Of a DNA stretch of 64,000 bases, positions 17,494-26,044 are shown in pieces (within the stretch, counting starts at the first letter, position 1; each line of letters opens with the position of its first letter). This stretch comes from Micromonospora sp. WMMD1102 (GTDB lineage: Bacteria; Actinomycetota; Actinomycetes; Mycobacteriales; Micromonosporaceae), in contig NZ_JARUBN010000001.1 of assembly GCF_029626265.1 (NCBI RefSeq), positions 3,286,001-3,350,000 on the forward strand. The letters are read 5' to 3'. The position numbers and the translations under genes were made by a program. The notes beneath the pieces were generated by a model that ran no database searches, was not told the DNA's origin, and saw only the letters and a program-made list of their open reading frames with translations.

Positions 17494-17688
17494 TCAACGG
17501 TCGAACGTCTCCCTGGCGTTGCGGCCGGCATCCTTCACGTTGGAGCCGGCCTGCTTCGCCTTGGCCCGCATCTGCTCGGAGGCGCCCTCGCCACGCATCT
17601 GCTCGTTGTCGGTCCGGTCGCCCATCCGCTCCTTGGCGGCGCCCTTCAACTCCTCCGCCTTGTTGCGCATCTTGTCCATGGCACTCAT
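17494..17688 (-). CDS. CsbD-family stress protein
   Basis: Protein of 64 residues. The N-terminal MDKMRNKAEELKGAAKERMG is the diagnostic CsbD motif, followed by a second imperfect copy. CsbD proteins are small, hydrophilic, helix-forming and induced by general stress (SigB in Bacillus); the mechanism is unknown. The start has a GAGGAG site. It converges with kamA, leaving 20 bp. Confidence 0.9.
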   Translation of the reverse strand: MSAMDKMRNKAEELKGAAKERMGDRTDNEQMRGEGASEQMRAKAKQAGSNVKDAGRNARETFDR

Positions 17689-17969
17689 GTCGCACTCCTC
17701 ACTCGATGCCTCCGCTCGCGGCGGCTGCTCGCAGGTCGCTTGCCCGGCAGGGCTGCCATGAAACCTGCCTAATCTAGGCGCACCGCCGCTAAACGGATCT
17801 TCCGGGCAGCCCCACTTCGATGCCGGCAGCGCTTCGGTTGGCTGTCACTGCGGGCACATCGCGTACGGCATCCTAGGACGCTAGCTTGTAGGGGCGGAAA
17901 CTCCATGCGCGCTCGACATCGACTGACTTCTATGAGACGGTGTCCACCCCGGCAGGAAGGACGGCGGCG

Positions 17970-19418
17970 GTGCGAACGAAGAGCCGGCTCGGATCGCTCG
18001 GCATGTCGCTGGTCGTCGGCGCGGCGGCCGTCCTGGTGGCGGTGACGGGGACGCAGACGCCCGTCCAGGCGGCGCCGGTCACCATCACCAACGGCACCCA
18101 GTTCCGGGACACCGGCGGCAACCTGCTCCAGGCGCACGGCGGCGGGGTGCTCAAGGTCGGTGACCACTACTACTGGTTCGGCGAGAACCGCAACCCGGAC
18201 AACACCTTCCGGGCCGTCTCCGTGTACCGCTCCACCAACCTGCGCGACTGGGAGTTCCGCAACAACGTACTCACCCAGGCGTCGGCCGCCGAGTTGCAGG
18301 TCGCCAACATCGAACGGCCGAAGGTGATCTACAACGCCAGCACCGGCCGGTACGTGATGTGGATGCACAAGGAGAACGGCTCCAACTACAACGAGGCCCG
18401 CGCCGCCGTCGCCTCCGCCGCCACCGTGGACGGCAACTACACCTACCACGGCAGCTTCCGGCCGCTCGGCCAGCACATGTCCCGGGACATCACGCTCTAC
18501 AACGACAACGGCACCGCATACATGATCTCGGCCGCCGACGAGAACTACGACCTGCACATCTACCGGCTCACGCCGGACTTCCTCAACATCGCCACCCTGG
18601 TCGGCAACTTCTGGAACGACGCCCACCGCGAGGCACCGGCGATGTTCAGGCGCGGCAGCACCTACTTCCTGCTGACCTCCGCGGCGACCGGCTGGAACCC
18701 CAACCAGGCCAGGTACGCCACCGCGGCCAGCATCACCGGCCCGTGGAGCGGCTGGACCAACGTCGGCGACTCGACCACCTTCCGGTCCCAGCCGACCTAC
18801 GTGCTGCCGGTCCAGGGCAGCTCCACCACCAGCTACCTCTACCTGGGCGACCGCTGGGCGGGCGCCTGGGGCGGACCGGTGAACGACTCCCAGTACGTCT
18901 GGCTGCCGATCAGCTTCCCGTCCAGCACCAGCATGAGCCTGAGCTGGTATCCGTCGATCACGATCGACACCGCCACCGGCACCGTCACCGGCCAGTCGCC
19001 GCCCTACTACCGGATCACCGCCCGGCACAGCGGGAAGGTCCTCGACGTGGTGAGCAACTCCACGGCCGACAACGCCGAGGTCAAGCAGTACGCCTGGAAC
19101 GGCGGCGGGAACCAGCGGTGGGAGTTCCAGGACGCCGGCGGCGGATACTTCCGGATCGTCAACCAGAACAGCGGCAAGTGCCTCGACGTCGCCGCCGCCT
19201 CGACGGCCGACGGCGCCAACATCATCCAGTACGGCTGCGGCGCAGGCAGCAACCAGCAGTGGCAGTGGGTGGCCACCGGCAGCTACCACCAGCTCCGGGC
19301 CCGGCACAGCGGCAAGTGCCTCGACGTGGTCAGCGGCGGCACCACCGACGGCACCGACGTCACCCAGTACAGCTGCGGCAGCGGGACGAACCAGCAGTGG
19401 ACCCGGACCCAGTCGTGA
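17970..19418 (+). CDS. Secreted glycoside hydrolase family 43-like enzyme with ricin-type lectin domain
   Basis: Protein of 482 residues from the GTG at 17970 with an AGGAAGG site; a start 30 nt earlier has no such site. A signal peptide ends near TQTPVQA-AP. The catalytic region (about residues 35-325) is a five-bladed beta-propeller of the GH43 type: AHGGGVLKVGDHYYWFGENR, IERPKVIYNASTGRYVMWMH, SRDITLYNDNGTAYMISAAD, and HREAPAMFRRGSTYFLLTS. Domains of this subgroup degrade beta-1,3-galactan of arabinogalactan proteins; the substrate here is inferred. The C-terminal 140 residues are a ricin-B/CBM13 trefoil with QxW motifs (NQRWEF, NQQWQW, NQQWTR), probably carbohydrate-binding. Confidence 0.88.
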   Translation: MRTKSRLGSLGMSLVVGAAAVLVAVTGTQTPVQAAPVTITNGTQFRDTGGNLLQAHGGGVLKVGDHYYWFGENRNPDNTFRAVSVYRSTNLRDWEFRNNVLTQASAAELQVANIERPKVIYNASTGRYVMWMHKENGSNYNEARAAVASAATVDGNYTYHGSFRPLGQHMSRDITLYNDNGTAYMISAADENYDLHIYRLTPDFLNIATLVGNFWNDAHREAPAMFRRGSTYFLLTSAATGWNPNQARYATAASITGPWSGWTNVGDSTTFRSQPTYVLPVQGSSTTSYLYLGDRWAGAWGGPVNDSQYVWLPISFPSSTSMSLSWYPSITIDTATGTVTGQSPPYYRITARHSGKVLDVVSNSTADNAEVKQYAWNGGGNQRWEFQDAGGGYFRIVNQNSGKCLDVAAASTADGANIIQYGCGAGSNQQWQWVATGSYHQLRARHSGKCLDVVSGGTTDGTDVTQYSCGSGTNQQWTRTQS

Positions 19419-19454
19419 GACCGGAGGTGTCCTGAGCACGGCTAGGATCGGGCG

Positions 19455-20066
19455 ATGGCGGAGATCGTCCTCGTCCGGCACGGGGAGACCAGCTGGAGTG
19501 CCAGCCACCGGCACACCTCGTACACCGATCTGGAGCTGACCCCGGACGGCGAGCGGCAGGCCAGCGGGATCGCCGGAGAACTCGGCGGGCGTTCCTTCGC
19601 CGCCGTGCTCGCCAGCCCCCGGCGGCGGGCGCTGCGCACCGCGGAACTCGCCGGGCTGACCGTCAGCGAGGTGGCCGACGACCTCCGCGAGTGGAACTAC
19701 GGCGAATACGAGGGGCTGACCACCCAGCAGATCCGCCGGGACCGCCCGGACTGGCTGCTCTGGACCGACGGCTGCCCCGGCGGGGAGTCCCCGGAGCAGG
19801 TCGGTGCCCGGCTGGACAGGGTGTTGGCCCGGGCCGCCGAGCTGCTGGACAGCGGTGACGTGGCTCTGGTCGCGCACGGGCACAGCCTGCGGGTGGCCGG
19901 GGCGCGCTGGATCGGGCTACCGGCCGGTGACGGCGGCCGGCTGCGCCTGGACACCGCGACGGTCTCCACGCTCGGCTACGAGCACGGCCGCCCGGTCATC
20001 CTGCGCTGGAACTCGCCGGGTCGGGCGGCAACGCCCGCAACCGGGTCGACGCCGGGTCCGAACTGA
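19455..20066 (+). CDS. Histidine phosphatase family protein (phosphoglycerate mutase-like)
   Basis: Protein of 203 residues. The phosphohistidine motif is at the N-terminus (IVLVRHGETSWS). Supporting residues are Arg in LASPRRRALRTAELAG, the acidic DLREWNYGEYEGLTTQQIR, and the second catalytic His in LVAHGHSLRVAGARWIG. The EYEGLTTQQI pattern is the small acid phosphatase/SixA-like actinobacterial branch rather than glycolytic mutase. The substrate is unknown. Its last 71 bp overlap the convergent Lrp/AsnC gene. Confidence 0.88.
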   Translation: MAEIVLVRHGETSWSASHRHTSYTDLELTPDGERQASGIAGELGGRSFAAVLASPRRRALRTAELAGLTVSEVADDLREWNYGEYEGLTTQQIRRDRPDWLLWTDGCPGGESPEQVGARLDRVLARAAELLDSGDVALVAHGHSLRVAGARWIGLPAGDGGRLRLDTATVSTLGYEHGRPVILRWNSPGRAATPATGSTPGPN

Positions 20067-20520
20067 CCTTCGACGTCGCCGGCAGCTTCGGCGGGCGGCT
20101 CTCGTACGGGATGGAGAGCACCACGGTCGTCCGGGTGGTGACGTTGGCCGCCGTGCGGATCTCCTGGAGCACCCGTTCCAGGTCCACCGGACTGGCCACC
20201 CGGACCAGCAGCAGGTAGAAGTCCTCCCCCGCCACCGAGTAGCACGAGTCGATCTCCGGCAGGTGGGCCAGCCGCTCCGGCGCGTCGTCGGGCTGCGACG
20301 GATCCAGCGGCCGGATCGCCACGAAAGCGCTCAGCGGCAGGTCGATCGCCTCGAACGCGATCCGCGCCGCGTACCCCTTGATCACACCGCGTTGCTCCAG
20401 CCGGCGGACCCGCTGGTGCACCGCGGAGACCGACAGCCCCACCCGCTCGGCCAGATCCGTGTACGACAGCCGGCCGTCGGCGGCCAGCGCCGCCACGATC
20501 GCCCGATCGGTCTCCTCCAC
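19996..20520 (-). CDS. Lrp/AsnC-family transcriptional regulator
   Basis: Protein of 174 residues from the GTG at 20520 (a TTG at 20529 would add three). The N-terminal winged helix-turn-helix is VEETDRAIVAALAADGRLSY then DLAERVGLSVSAVHQRVRRL. The C-terminal RAM ligand-binding domain contains PEIDSCYSVAGEDFYLLLVR. Such regulators sense amino acids and often control their catabolism, so it is a candidate for the kam locus 2.5 kb away; that link is inference. The C-terminal tail overlaps the convergent phosphatase gene. Confidence 0.9.
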   Translation of the reverse strand: MEETDRAIVAALAADGRLSYTDLAERVGLSVSAVHQRVRRLEQRGVIKGYAARIAFEAIDLPLSAFVAIRPLDPSQPDDAPERLAHLPEIDSCYSVAGEDFYLLLVRVASPVDLERVLQEIRTAANVTTRTTVVLSIPYESRPPKLPATSKVSSDPASTRLRALPPDPASSSAG

Positions 20521-20668
20521 GGCGTGCAACCTACCGGTAAAGCCCGGCCCGGACGACTCCGAACCGGTCGCGTCGGCGCGGCACGTCATCAGGTCGACAG
20601 CTGGCGGCCCCGGCACGACAGCCGGCGGCGGCACCGCCGGACGCGCCGGCGGACGGCCCCGACAGCGC

Positions 20669-21808
20669 TCAGCGGGCCAGCGAGCGGGCTATCACCAGGC
20701 GTTGGATCTGGTTGGTCCCCTCGACGATCTGCAACACCTTCGCCTCCCGCATGTACCGCTCGACCGGGTGGTCGGCCACGTAGCCGGCGCCGCCGAGCAC
20801 CTGCACGGCGTCGGTGGTCACCCGCATCGCGGTGTCGGTGGCGAAGAGCTTCGCCTTGGCCGCCTCGATCGAGTACGGCCGGCCGGCGTCCCGGAGCCGG
20901 GCCGCGGCCAGGGTCAGCGAGCGGGCCGCCGACACCTGGGTCGCCAGGTCGGCCAGCAGGAAGCCCAGCCCCTGGAAGTCGATGACCGGCTGGCCGAACT
21001 GCTCCCGCTGCCGGGCGTACCCGACGGCGTAGTCCAGTGCCGCCTGGGCCAGCCCGACGGCACAGGCGGCGATGCCCAGCCGACCGCTGTCCAGCGCCGA
21101 CATGGCGATCCGGAACCCCTCCCCCTCGGCGCCGACCAGCCGCTCGGCCGGGACCCGGGCGTCGTCGAAGGCGATCTGGGCGATCGGCGAGGCGCGCAGC
21201 CCCATGGTCCGCTCCGGGGTCTGCGGCACGATCCCGGCGGTGCCGGCGTCGGCGAGCAGGCAGGAGATGCCCCGGGCGCCGGGACCGCCGGTGCGGCAGA
21301 AGACGTTGTAGAAGTCGGCGTTGCCGGCGTGCGTGATCCACGCCTTGGTGCCGGAGACGAGGTAGTCGTCGCCGTCCCGCCGCGCCCGGGTGGCCAGCGC
21401 CGCCGCGTCGGAACCGCCCTGCGGCTCGGAGAGGCAGTACGCGCCGAGCAGCTCGCCGCCGAGCATGTCCGGCAGCAGCTTGCGTACCTGCTCGCCGCCG
21501 TAGCCGGCCACCGGGAAGCAGGAGAGGGTGTGCACGCTCACCGCCTCGGCCACCGCCAGCCAGCGGCTCGCCAGGACCTCCAGCACCTGGAGGTAGACCT
21601 CGTACGGCTGGGCGGCGCCGCCGTACTCCTCCGGGTAGGGCAGGCCGAGCAGTCCGGCCCGGCCGAGGGTACGCAGCAGCTCGCGCGGGAACTCGCCGCG
21701 CTGCTCGAAGTCGGCCGCCCGGGGTGCGACTTCCCGGTCGGCGAGTTCGGTGACGAGGTCGAGCAGTTCGTACGCCTCGTCGCTGGGCAGGATCCGGTCG
21801 ACCGTCAT
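20669..21808 (-). CDS. Acyl-CoA dehydrogenase
   Basis: Protein of 379 residues, a normal length. The ATG at 21808 overlaps the upstream peptidase stop (ATGA). FAD-binding acyl-CoA dehydrogenase features are YCLSEPQGGSDAAAL, GTKAWITHAGNAD, GSDAA, ARQREQFGQPVIDFQGL, and the C-terminal catalytic-base region IVEGTNQIQRLVIARSL. The chain-length specificity cannot be read; the catalytic Glu in VEGTNQ fits short- or medium-chain and branched-chain enzymes. It could act on acyl-CoA products of amino acid breakdown. Confidence 0.93.
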   Translation of the reverse strand: MTVDRILPSDEAYELLDLVTELADREVAPRAADFEQRGEFPRELLRTLGRAGLLGLPYPEEYGGAAQPYEVYLQVLEVLASRWLAVAEAVSVHTLSCFPVAGYGGEQVRKLLPDMLGGELLGAYCLSEPQGGSDAAALATRARRDGDDYLVSGTKAWITHAGNADFYNVFCRTGGPGARGISCLLADAGTAGIVPQTPERTMGLRASPIAQIAFDDARVPAERLVGAEGEGFRIAMSALDSGRLGIAACAVGLAQAALDYAVGYARQREQFGQPVIDFQGLGFLLADLATQVSAARSLTLAAARLRDAGRPYSIEAAKAKLFATDTAMRVTTDAVQVLGGAGYVADHPVERYMREAKVLQIVEGTNQIQRLVIARSLAR

Positions 21809-22917
21809 AGCCGCACCAACTCCCCGGGAATGGTGTTCAGCCGCTCTACCCCGTCCGGGGTGCAGACCACGATGTCCTCGATCCGGGCGCCGTGCCGCCC
21901 GGCCAGATAGATCCCCGGCTCGACCGAGAACGCCATTCCCGGTTCGAGCGGCAGCGCGTTGCCGCCGACCAGGTACGGGTCCTCGTGTCCGTCCAGCCCG
22001 ATCCCGTGCCCGGTGCGGTGCAGGAAGGCGGCGCCGTAGCCGGCCTCGGTGATGACGTCCCGGGCGACCGCGTCCACCGCCGCCGCGCTGACGCCGGGGC
22101 GTACCGCACCGACCGCGGCCCGCTGGGCGGCGTGCAGCACCTCGTAGTAGTCGACGTACTCCGGCGGCGGTGTGCCGAGCACGTAGCAGCGGGTGGAGTC
22201 GGAGCAGTAGCCGGACGGCATGGTGCCGCCGATGTCGACCACCACCGGCTCGCCGACCTCGATCGTCCGGTCGGAGGTGCCGTGGTGCGGGCTGGCGCCG
22301 TTCGGGCCGGCGGCGACGATCGCGAAGTCGGCGCTGGCGTGGCCCGTTTCCCGGATCGCCATCGAGATGTCGGCGGCGACCTGCGCCTCGGTCCGGCCGG
22401 GACGCAGCCACTGCGCCATCCGGGCGTGTACCGCGTCGATCGCGGCGCCGGCGGAGCGCAGCGCCGCCACCTCGGCCGGCGACTTGCGCAGCCGCAGCCC
22501 GCGCAGCACCTCGCCGGCCAGCCGCTGGGTGCCTCCGGGCAGCGCAGCCCGGAGCGCGAGGACCTGCTCGGCCCACATCCGGTCGCCGAGCCCGACCGCA
22601 CCGACCGGCCCGCCCAGGGCGCGCACCACCAGCGGGTACGGGTCGCTGCCGTCCGGATGGTCCACGATTCGCACCCCGGCGCGGGGTGCCGGGGACGCCT
22701 CGGCGGCCGGACGCTCCAGGGTCGGCACGACCAGGGTGGGTGCACCGGTCGCCGGCAACACCAGGCAGGTGAGCCGCTCCAGGGCGTGTGCGTGGTAGCC
22801 GGTCAGGTAGCGCAGGTCGGAGCCGGGCGGAATGAGCAGGGCGTCCAGCCCGGCGTCCGCGGTGGCCCGCTGGGCCGCCGTCAGCCGGTCCGGCGGATAG
22901 AGTTCTTCGTCACCCAC
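21805..22917 (-). CDS. M24-family metallopeptidase (Xaa-Pro aminopeptidase-like)
   Basis: Protein of 370 residues. An N-terminal creatinase-type domain (about residues 10-145) precedes the pita-bread catalytic domain. The five dinuclear metal ligands are visible in order: two Asp in VVDIGGTMPSGYCSDST, His in RTGHGIGLDGHE, Glu in FSVEPGIYLAGRHG, and Glu in RIEDIVVCTPDG. It probably releases N-terminal residues preceding proline in the cytoplasm. It is coupled to the acyl-CoA dehydrogenase gene by a 4-bp overlap, a pairing whose meaning is unclear. Confidence 0.92.
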   Translation of the reverse strand: MGDEELYPPDRLTAAQRATADAGLDALLIPPGSDLRYLTGYHAHALERLTCLVLPATGAPTLVVPTLERPAAEASPAPRAGVRIVDHPDGSDPYPLVVRALGGPVGAVGLGDRMWAEQVLALRAALPGGTQRLAGEVLRGLRLRKSPAEVAALRSAGAAIDAVHARMAQWLRPGRTEAQVAADISMAIRETGHASADFAIVAAGPNGASPHHGTSDRTIEVGEPVVVDIGGTMPSGYCSDSTRCYVLGTPPPEYVDYYEVLHAAQRAAVGAVRPGVSAAAVDAVARDVITEAGYGAAFLHRTGHGIGLDGHEDPYLVGGNALPLEPGMAFSVEPGIYLAGRHGARIEDIVVCTPDGVERLNTIPGELVRL

Positions 22918-23019
22918 CGGAATAGCTTAACGGTCGTTCGGGTGGAATCACGCCCCGGAGCGCATCGGAAGCGGGAGCTGCCCGATGGCCGCGGCGCGCC
23001 GCGGGAGCTGCCCGATGAC

Positions 23020-23051
23020 CCCGCCCGGCCGCGGGACCGTGGCCGGGCGGG
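23020..23051. other. Hairpin between divergent peptidase and exonuclease genes
   Basis: An 11-bp inverted repeat, cccgcccggcc / ggccgggcggg, with a 10-nt loop lies 45 bp before the exonuclease start. Just upstream, gggagctgcccgatg is present twice as a direct repeat (around 22974 and 23013). It could be an operator or a transcript hairpin. Confidence 0.35.
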
Positions 23052-23095
23052 TGGGGCTGCGCCGGGATGTCCGGGGGTTGTGCCAGGCTGTCCGG

Positions 23096-24025
23096 GTGAC
23101 CGACAGCCGCCCCCTGCTCCTCGTCGACGCCCCGAGCCTCTACTTCCGGGCCTACTTCGGCATCCCGGAGTCGGCCGCGAAGGCGCCGGACGGCAGCCCG
23201 GTGAACGCCGTCCGGGGCTTCCTCGACATGCTGGCGACCCTGATCCGCACCCGCCGGCCGGACCGGCTGGTCTGCGCGCTGGACTACGACTGGCGCCCGG
23301 CCTGGCGGGTGGCGCTGCTGCCGTCGTACAAGGCGCACCGGGTGGCGCCGGAGGGCGGCGAGGTGGTGCCGGACACCCTCTCCCCACAGGTGCCGCTGAT
23401 CGTCGAGCTGCTCGCCGCGATCGGCATCCCGGCGATCGGGGTGGACGGCTACGAGGCCGACGACGTGCTCGGCACGCTCGCCGCGACGGCACCGGCACCG
23501 GTGGAGGTGGTCTCCGGCGACCGGGACCTGTTCCAGCTCGTCGACGACAGCCGTCCGGTCCGGCTGCTCTACTGCGGGCGGGGCGTGGCGAAACTGGAGG
23601 ACTGCGACGACGCCGCCGTACGGGCGAAGTACGGCGTGCCGGCCGCCGGTTACGCCGACTTCGCCGCGTTGCGGGGCGACCCGAGCGACGGCCTGCCCGG
23701 GGTGGCCGGGGTCGGTGACAAGACCGCCGCCCGGCTCGTCGAGCGGTACGGCGACCTGGACGGCATCCTCGCCGCACTGGACGACCCCTCGTCCGGCTTC
23801 GCCCCCGGGCTGCGGACCAAGCTGAACGCGGCCCGGGACTACCTCGCGGTCGCGCCGAAGGTGGTCCGGGTGGCTCTGGACGTGCCACTGCCGCCGCTTT
23901 CCCCGACCCTGCCGACCGCGCCGGTCGACACCGACAGGTTGCTCGCGCTGGCCGAGCAGTGGAACCTCGCCGGACCGTGCCGCCGGCTGGTGGACGCCCT
24001 CGCCGGCAACAGCGTGCCCGCCTGA
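23096..24025 (+). CDS. 5'-3' exonuclease (DNA polymerase I N-domain type flap nuclease)
   Basis: Protein of 309 residues; the GTG at 23096 gives the standard N-terminus MTDSRPLLLVDAPSLYFRAYF. It has the PIN-like FEN fold: acidic metal ligands in LLVDAPS, ALDYDW, VDGYEADDVLG and VVSGDRDLFQLVD, and the helix-hairpin-helix LPGVAGVGDKTAARLVERYG. It resembles the stand-alone actinobacterial 5'-3' exonuclease, distinct from full-length PolA, and removes RNA primers or flaps. No polymerase domain follows. Confidence 0.92.
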   Translation: MTDSRPLLLVDAPSLYFRAYFGIPESAAKAPDGSPVNAVRGFLDMLATLIRTRRPDRLVCALDYDWRPAWRVALLPSYKAHRVAPEGGEVVPDTLSPQVPLIVELLAAIGIPAIGVDGYEADDVLGTLAATAPAPVEVVSGDRDLFQLVDDSRPVRLLYCGRGVAKLEDCDDAAVRAKYGVPAAGYADFAALRGDPSDGLPGVAGVGDKTAARLVERYGDLDGILAALDDPSSGFAPGLRTKLNAARDYLAVAPKVVRVALDVPLPPLSPTLPTAPVDTDRLLALAEQWNLAGPCRRLVDALAGNSVPA

Positions 24026-24337
24026 GCTGCCCCGCACGGTTTTACATCGTCGGCGACGACCGTCCGCGCCGAGACACTCCCGGCTCGGTAGCCGGTGGCG
24101 ACGTGCCCGTGGCGACGATTCCGCCCGCGTCCTCGGGCGCATCCCTCGGCGCCGCGCCGGCGACCTGTCCCAGGAATTGCGCCCCGACGTTTCGCGGAAT
24201 TGTCCGAGGGTACTGCCCGCCAATCCACCGGAGCGGAACGTCGCAGGTGGTGGCCGCTGTCGCGCTGATCCCTGGTAGTCGGTTCCCGGCCTCCCCAAAA
24301 GGGGTGTTACCACCTACCGGGGAGTTGAGGAGAAAGA
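24026..24337. other. Intergenic region before the SRPBCC gene pair
   Basis: About 310 bp without a gene. It probably holds the promoter of the pair. Just before the start there is a small hairpin, cccc-aaaa-gggg (24294-24305), and a strong GAGGAG ribosome-binding site. I recognise no further motif. Confidence 0.4.
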
Positions 24338-24790
24338 ATGAATAGCGGAGTGCGAATCGGACTCGCGGTGGGTTTCGGTTATCTTCTCGGTCGGCGGAAG
24401 AAGCTCCGGAGCGCTCTCGTCCTGGCTACCGCCGTGGCGGCCGGGCGGGCCAGCCGTGGTCCGGGCGGCCTGCTGAAGCAGGGCCAGCAACTCCTTCAGT
24501 CGTCCCCCCAGTTGAGCGGCCTCAGCCGCCTCGGCAGCCCGCTCGTCTCGGCCAGCCGGGCCGCCGCGACTGCCGCCGCCGGAAGCCGCATCGACGCCCT
24601 GAGCGGCCGGTTGCGCGGCGGCGCGGACGCCCTGCGCCGCCGTTCCTCCGCCGCCGACGCAGACGGCGACCAGCCCGAAGAGTCAGGCCAGGACCAGCCG
24701 CAGCGCAGCGCCCGGAGCCGGGACGAGAACCAGCAGGCAGCCGCGCCGGAGCCGGAACGCGGGAACGCCGGCAGCCGGCGGGGGCGGTGA
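24338..24790 (+). CDS. Small basic protein with N-terminal hydrophobic segment, partner of the SRPBCC gene
   Basis: Protein of 150 residues. Residues about 4-35 (VRIGLAVGFGYLLGRRKK, then SALVLATAVAAG) form one or two short hydrophobic stretches. The middle is Ser/Ala-rich and the C-terminal 50 residues are hydrophilic (Glu/Gln/Arg-rich), probably disordered. Its stop overlaps the next gene's GTG (GTGA), so the two products likely work together. No domain is recognised. Similar pairs are seen in other actinomycetes, sometimes near gas-vesicle genes, but no gvp gene is present here. Confidence 0.7.
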   Translation: MNSGVRIGLAVGFGYLLGRRKKLRSALVLATAVAAGRASRGPGGLLKQGQQLLQSSPQLSGLSRLGSPLVSASRAAATAAAGSRIDALSGRLRGGADALRRRSSAADADGDQPEESGQDQPQRSARSRDENQQAAAPEPERGNAGSRRGR

Positions 24791-25944
24791 CCATGGCCGA
24801 GGACGTCAAGCCCGGTGGTCTCGCCACCAGGGCCCGTGACCAGCTCGGGGGTGAGCTGCGCAACCTCGCCTCGGCGATCGGTGAGCGCGCGGCGGCGGCC
24901 CTGACGGAGAAGGTCACCGGTGCGACCGGGCGCCTCAACGAGTACGCCCGGCAGGGCGGCGGCCCCGGCCTCGTCGCCGCGGCCACCGGCGCCCAGAAAC
25001 TCGCCGAGGGGCAGCACCCGGTGAAGGCCATGTTCCAGGCCGGCCTGGCCGGCGGTAAGGAGAGGGTGATGTCAGCTCTCGGCAGGAGCGGCAAGGGCGG
25101 CGGCAAGGGCGGCTCGAAGAAGCTCAAGGTCACCAACATCGTCGAGTCGATCGAGGTCGGCGTACCGGTCCGGGTCGCGTACAACCAGTGGACGCAGTTC
25201 GGCGACTTCCCGAGCTTCATGAAGAAGGTCGAGACCGTCGACGCGGACAGCGACGAGAAGCTGACCTGGAAGGCGCAGGTGTTGTGGTCGCACCGGACCT
25301 GGGAGTCGACGATAATCCGGCAGATCCCGGACCGGCTGATCCACTGGCGTTCGAAGGGCGAGAAGGGCTCGGTCGACGGCACCGTCAGCTTCCACGCGCT
25401 CACCCCCGACCTGACCCGCATCCTGGTCGTGCTGGAGTACCACCCGCAGGGGTTCTTCGAGCACACCGGCAACCTCTGGCGGGCCCAGGGCCGCCGGGTG
25501 CGGCTGGAACTGAAGCACTTCGTCCGGCACGTCATGACGCAGACGGTCCTCGACCCGGACGCCGTCGAGGGCTGGCGGGGCGAGATCGAGGACTCCCAGG
25601 TGGTGCGGGACCACGAGACGGCCCTGCGCGACGAGCAGGAGCGGCGGGAGGAGGAGGAAGAGCAGCCGGCCGGGCAGGAACGCGAGGAGCGGCCCGCCGG
25701 CCGCCGCCGACCCGCGCAGCGCCGCCGCCCGCGCGACGAGGAGTACGACGAGTACCCGGAAGACGAGTACGACGAGTACGACGAGGAGGAGGAGCCGGAG
25801 GAGGAGCCGCGTCGACGCCGGCCGGGACGGGCCCGCCGCCCGCAGCCTCCCGAGGAGCCGGAACGTCCCCGCCCGGTCCGCCGGGTCTCGGAGCCGTCCC
25901 GGCGCCCCGTGGCCCGACGCCGGCGGGAGGAACGAGGCGAATGA
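24787..25944 (+). CDS. SRPBCC-domain (polyketide cyclase/dehydrase-like) protein with acidic-basic tail
   Basis: Protein of 385 residues from the GTG at 24787, or 383 from the ATG at 24793. An Ala-rich helical N-terminus (about residues 1-95) leads into an SRPBCC lipid/ligand-binding domain (about 110-265): VTNIVESIEVGVPVRVAYNQ, WTQFGDFPSFMKKVE, and FRHVMTQTVLD-like helices. The last 110 residues are extremely charged, first acidic and Tyr-rich (repeats of DEY and EEE), then Arg/Pro-rich, and surely disordered. The cyclase label is a fold name only. Membrane or ligand contact is plausible given its hydrophobic partner. Confidence 0.82.
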   Translation: MTMAEDVKPGGLATRARDQLGGELRNLASAIGERAAAALTEKVTGATGRLNEYARQGGGPGLVAAATGAQKLAEGQHPVKAMFQAGLAGGKERVMSALGRSGKGGGKGGSKKLKVTNIVESIEVGVPVRVAYNQWTQFGDFPSFMKKVETVDADSDEKLTWKAQVLWSHRTWESTIIRQIPDRLIHWRSKGEKGSVDGTVSFHALTPDLTRILVVLEYHPQGFFEHTGNLWRAQGRRVRLELKHFVRHVMTQTVLDPDAVEGWRGEIEDSQVVRDHETALRDEQERREEEEEQPAGQEREERPAGRRRPAQRRRPRDEEYDEYPEDEYDEYDEEEEPEEEPRRRRPGRARRPQPPEEPERPRPVRRVSEPSRRPVARRRREERGE

Positions 25945-26044
25945 CGGTCGCGACGCTGGACCGCGGCCGGCGGTGCGCTGGAGCGGGCGTTCCGGGTCTG
26001 GAGCACCGGCCGTCGCGGCCCTGGCCGGGCTGGCGGGTGCCGGC

